From: Lactonifactor sp. BIOML-A5
GTDB taxonomy: Bacteria; Bacillota; Clostridia; Lachnospirales; Lachnospiraceae
Direction: 5' to 3'
DNA length: 64,000 nt
NCBI RefSeq assembly: GCF_009677585.1
Contig: NZ_WKYV01000007.1
Location: 50,605-114,604 of the forward strand
Below, piece after piece: positions 61,804-64,000 of this stretch. Under the pieces are notes generated by a model. That model saw nothing but the letters and a program-made list of their open reading frames with translations, did no database searches and was not told the origin of the DNA. Both the position numbers and the translations under genes were made by a program. How positions within the stretch are numbered: position 1 is the first letter of the stretch; each line of letters starts with the position of its first letter.

Positions 61804-62106
61804 ATGAAGATAACAACCAATAATTTTGATACAGAAGTAATGCACAGTGACAGGAAGGTATTGCTGGATTTCTATGCTGACTGGTGTGGCCCCTGCAAGA
61901 TGCTGGCTCCGGTGCTTCAGAATCTGGAGGGAGAGCTGCAGGATGTAAAAATCGGTAAGATCAATGTAGACGAAGAGGGTGCTCTGGCTTCCCAGTTTGG
62001 AGTTATGAGTATTCCCACTCTGGTGGTAATGGAAAACGGCAAAGAAATCACAAGAAGTGTAGGCGCCCGCTCAGAGAATGATATTCGCCGAATGGTGGGC
62101 AGATAA
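61804..62106 (+). CDS. trxA: Thioredoxin
   Basis: 100 residues. The redox active site reads FYADWCGPCKML near residues 25-36, and the cis-Pro lies in MSIPTLVVMENG. It reduces disulfides in the cytoplasm. The start at 61804 has AAGGAGG seven bases upstream; an ATG at 61762 overlaps the promoter. No reductase gene is close by. Confidence 0.95.
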   Translation: MKITTNNFDTEVMHSDRKVLLDFYADWCGPCKMLAPVLQNLEGELQDVKIGKINVDEEGALASQFGVMSIPTLVVMENGKEITRSVGARSENDIRRMVGR

Positions 62107-62191
62107 TTGACAAGAATTGCTCAGGTTGATATGATGGAGGATACAAGAGTGAGGTGATCGGTATATCCTCGGTCCCTGGGAGGTTAATGTC

Positions 62192-62863
62192 ATGAAGCAA
62201 AAAGAATTACAAAAGGATTTTCAGGAGCTGCTGCCTTTCTGGAAATCCATCAGCAGTCATTCACAGGAAACCTTAATAAATAATTCAGAGCCCGTCACTT
62301 TTCCCCCAGGAACTGCAATGCATGCAGGGGGGGAGGAGTGTTCCGGGCTGTTTCTGGTCCTTGAGGGGAGAGTCCGGGCTTACATTGTGACGGAGCAGGG
62401 AAAGGAGGTCACACTGTTTCGCCTTCTGAGCCGGGACATCTGTATTTTTTCGGCCTCCTGTATTATGAAAAATATTAGTTTTGATGTCTTTGTCTCCGCG
62501 GAGACAGAGGTAAGGGCGATAAGGATACCGGCCCAGTGTTATAATGAAATTACGAACAGTGAATTGGCAGTTGCAAGGTATACCAATGAACTGCTGTCCT
62601 CCAGAATGTCCGATGTGATGTGGGTGCTGGAAGAAATAGTATTTACCAGCTTTGATAAAAGGCTGGCTCATTTTCTCCTAGAGGAGGGAGAGCTGGAAGA
62701 ATCCGATGTTTTAACCATCACCCATGAACAGATTGCAAACCATCTGGGAAGCGCCAGAGAAGTAGTCTCCAGAATGCTTCGGTATTTTGCAAATGAAGGG
62801 TATGTGAAAGCAGAAAGAGGAAGTATCCGTCTTCTGGACAAAGAGGGACTGGAGGAAATCTGA
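62192..62863 (+). CDS. Crp/Fnr-family regulator
   Basis: 223 residues. The cyclic-nucleotide-like barrel is followed by a C-terminal helix-turn-helix (ITHEQIANHLGSAREVVSRML near 175-195). A few Cys occur in the sensory half (GGEECSGL, RDICIFSASCIMK), reminiscent of redox-sensing Crp/Fnr proteins of anaerobes. GGGAGG precedes the start. It follows trxA by 85 bases; a role in redox stress is inferred. Confidence 0.9.
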   Translation: MKQKELQKDFQELLPFWKSISSHSQETLINNSEPVTFPPGTAMHAGGEECSGLFLVLEGRVRAYIVTEQGKEVTLFRLLSRDICIFSASCIMKNISFDVFVSAETEVRAIRIPAQCYNEITNSELAVARYTNELLSSRMSDVMWVLEEIVFTSFDKRLAHFLLEEGELEESDVLTITHEQIANHLGSAREVVSRMLRYFANEGYVKAERGSIRLLDKEGLEEI

Positions 62864-62897
62864 GGGCAGACCGGGTGCTGCAAAATATACAGGAGAG

Positions 62898-63530
62898 ATG
62901 ACAGAGAAGATGGAAGACAAAAAAAAAGAAGTATGCAGGAAAAATTGGGAGAACTTCTGGTATTACCATAAGTTTCATGTAATCATCGGTGTTTTTGTAA
63001 TCGCAGTGATTGCCGTATTCGTGAGAGATAAGCTGAAACAGATAGATTATGACTATACTGTTGCAGTTGTCACTGCGGAGGGAATACCTCAGGAAGCTTT
63101 AGATGAACTGCAATCAGTCCTTGAAAACATTGCTTCTGACAGAAACAATGACAAAAAGGTACATGTACTGATTCAGAACTATGCCATTGGGAATAAGAAC
63201 GGGGAGAGCAGCAACCCGCAGATCACCATGGCAAACCAGCAGAAATTTATCGTGGATGCCCAGACAGGAACCAGTATGCTCCTGATTTATACTGATGAGG
63301 TCTATGAGATGTATAAGAAGCAGGGCTTGTTTGCCGTGGAAGACGGCACACCGGTTAAAATGGGGGAGTGTTCCGCCTTCACAGAGATGAAGGATGGGGA
63401 TTCCCTGAGAAATCTGAACATATCCCTTAGGAATATAGACGAATCCCTGTGGAGCAAAGAGAAAGATCTCAAAGCCTATTATGAAGACAGTGAAAGGCTG
63501 CTGGAGAGGTTTATGTATGGAGATAAATAA
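62898..63530 (+). CDS. Membrane-anchored hypothetical protein
   Basis: 210 residues with one N-terminal membrane helix (about 28-46) and an extracellular or cytoplasmic remainder not recognised. A fold with DYDYTVAVVTAEGIPQEAL and LLIYTDEVYEMYK alternating with helices suggests a domain related to substrate-binding proteins, but that is weak. The true start may be 62898 or 62910; neither has ideal spacing from AGGAG. It overlaps the next gene by 14 bases. Confidence 0.6.
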   Translation: MTEKMEDKKKEVCRKNWENFWYYHKFHVIIGVFVIAVIAVFVRDKLKQIDYDYTVAVVTAEGIPQEALDELQSVLENIASDRNNDKKVHVLIQNYAIGNKNGESSNPQITMANQQKFIVDAQTGTSMLLIYTDEVYEMYKKQGLFAVEDGTPVKMGECSAFTEMKDGDSLRNLNISLRNIDESLWSKEKDLKAYYEDSERLLERFMYGDK

Positions 63531-64000
63531 AAAATTTCTGGATAACATTACGGATTTTATTTTTGCTGAGGATACACCATCCAGTGCCGATATCATCTTT
63601 ATCCCCGGGGACGGCTACCCCCAGATGGCGGAGCGGGCAGCCGGGCTTTGGAAGCAGGGGTATGCCCCGTGGATACTGCCCTCGGGAAGGCACAGCATTC
63701 TTCAGGGAAGCTTTGCAGGCGTAAAAGACAAAGAGAATGTTTACCGGGATAATTATAAAACCGAATGGGAATTCCTCTGCCATGTACTCACCTCTCATGG
63801 AGTGCCCCGGGAGATCATTTTGAGGGAGGAAGCAGCCACTTATACCTACGAAAATGCCATATATTCCAGGCAGGTGACAGACCATGCGGGGTTAACCATC
63901 CAGAAGGGGATTATCTGCTGCAAGTCTTTTCATGCCAGGAGGTGCAGAATGTATTACCAGCTCCTTTATCCGGAGGCAGAATTTTATCTGTGCCCCGTGG
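63517..64000 (+). CDS. YdcF/DUF218-family protein (partial, cut by window end)
   Basis: The first 161 residues are present; the 3' end lies outside the window. IIFIPGDGYPQMAERAAGLW, an ENAIYSRQ-type segment and ICCKSFHARR match the YdcF-like (DUF218) fold. Some family members bind nucleotides or act on envelope glycans. GGAGAGG lies seven bases before the start, which is inside the preceding gene. Confidence 0.8.
   Translation, partial: MEINKKFLDNITDFIFAEDTPSSADIIFIPGDGYPQMAERAAGLWKQGYAPWILPSGRHSILQGSFAGVKDKENVYRDNYKTEWEFLCHVLTSHGVPREIILREEAATYTYENAIYSRQVTDHAGLTIQKGIICCKSFHARRCRMYYQLLYPEAEFYLCPV

Noticed and set aside
62137..62170. GAGGATA / TATCCTC dyad upstream of the second Crp/Fnr gene
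   Set aside because: Short arms with a long gap and no promoter context; likely chance, since GAGG-rich motifs are common near ribosome sites.

Overview
The window looks like the chromosome of a strictly anaerobic, low-to-mid GC Firmicute of class Clostridia, most likely a gut Lachnospiraceae. This rests on strong AGGAGG-type ribosome binding sites, extended -10 promoters, clostridial-style choline-binding-type cell-wall repeats, an AsrABC dissimilatory-type sulfite reductase, an oxygen-sensitive flavin/Fe-S ene-reductase, Cof-type HAD phosphatases, and no aerobic respiratory genes. The genus is not determined. No rRNA, tRNA, CRISPR array, prophage or intact insertion sequence was found. Genes are dense and nearly all intact; the last gene runs off the right edge.

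Layout. 1-465 holds no gene but a striking element with a perfect 65-bp inverted repeat. 466-5412 is a CdaR/PucR-like regulator divergent from an ene-reductase / acetoacetate-decarboxylase-like / SDR operon. 5517-6385 has a small conserved protein and a promoter followed by a multi-hairpin leader or repeat. 6386-11891 is a tight HAD / leucine-rich-repeat / VWA metallopeptidase-like / MoxR ATPase / HAD operon, followed by an HD hydrolase, a YgjP-like metallopeptidase, a DUF2284 protein and an unknown protein (to 14580). 14620-22742 is an Lrp regulator divergent from a complete oligopeptide ABC transporter with a DUF1028 protein and an M20 amidohydrolase, which together look like peptide or acyl-amino-acid scavenging. 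22831-23775 is a PfkB kinase.

24140-29760 encodes two large secreted proteins ending in 20-residue cell-wall-binding repeats, one with LamG-like lectin domains and one with a GH43-like glycosidase domain. 29942-35536 holds small zinc-ribbon and membrane proteins, an SseB-like protein, three different metal-dependent hydrolases in a row, and homoserine dehydrogenase. 35661-41370 holds a coiled-coil microprotein, a CorA-type transporter, an L,D-transpeptidase and an Ig-repeat surface protein. 41581-47872 holds a HAD phosphatase, SfsA, MutY, a GT2 glycosyltransferase, and three minus-strand lipid-type enzymes (PAP2, GDPD, diacylglycerol kinase-like) with an orphan structured element between them. 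48006-50737 holds methylglyoxal synthase, a SPOR amidase, a MerR regulator and a manganese riboswitch-controlled MntP exporter.

50842-54370 is a Crp/Fnr regulator with asrABC, preceded by a Crp/Fnr-type palindrome centred at about -41.5. 54606-63530 holds PTS enzyme I with a short overlapping upstream ORF, a SWIM-SNF2 helicase with an AlkD-like repair protein, a 27-residue membrane microprotein, an EmrE-family transporter, thioredoxin, a second Crp/Fnr regulator and an anchored unknown protein. A YdcF-like protein is cut by the window end.

No single cluster is clearly a new defence or biosynthetic system. The best candidates for new biology are the 65-bp inverted-repeat element, the multi-hairpin leader at 6150-6349, the orphan TnpB/IS605-end-like element at 45951-46080, the ene-reductase cluster, and the MoxR/VWA/LRR/HAD operon.
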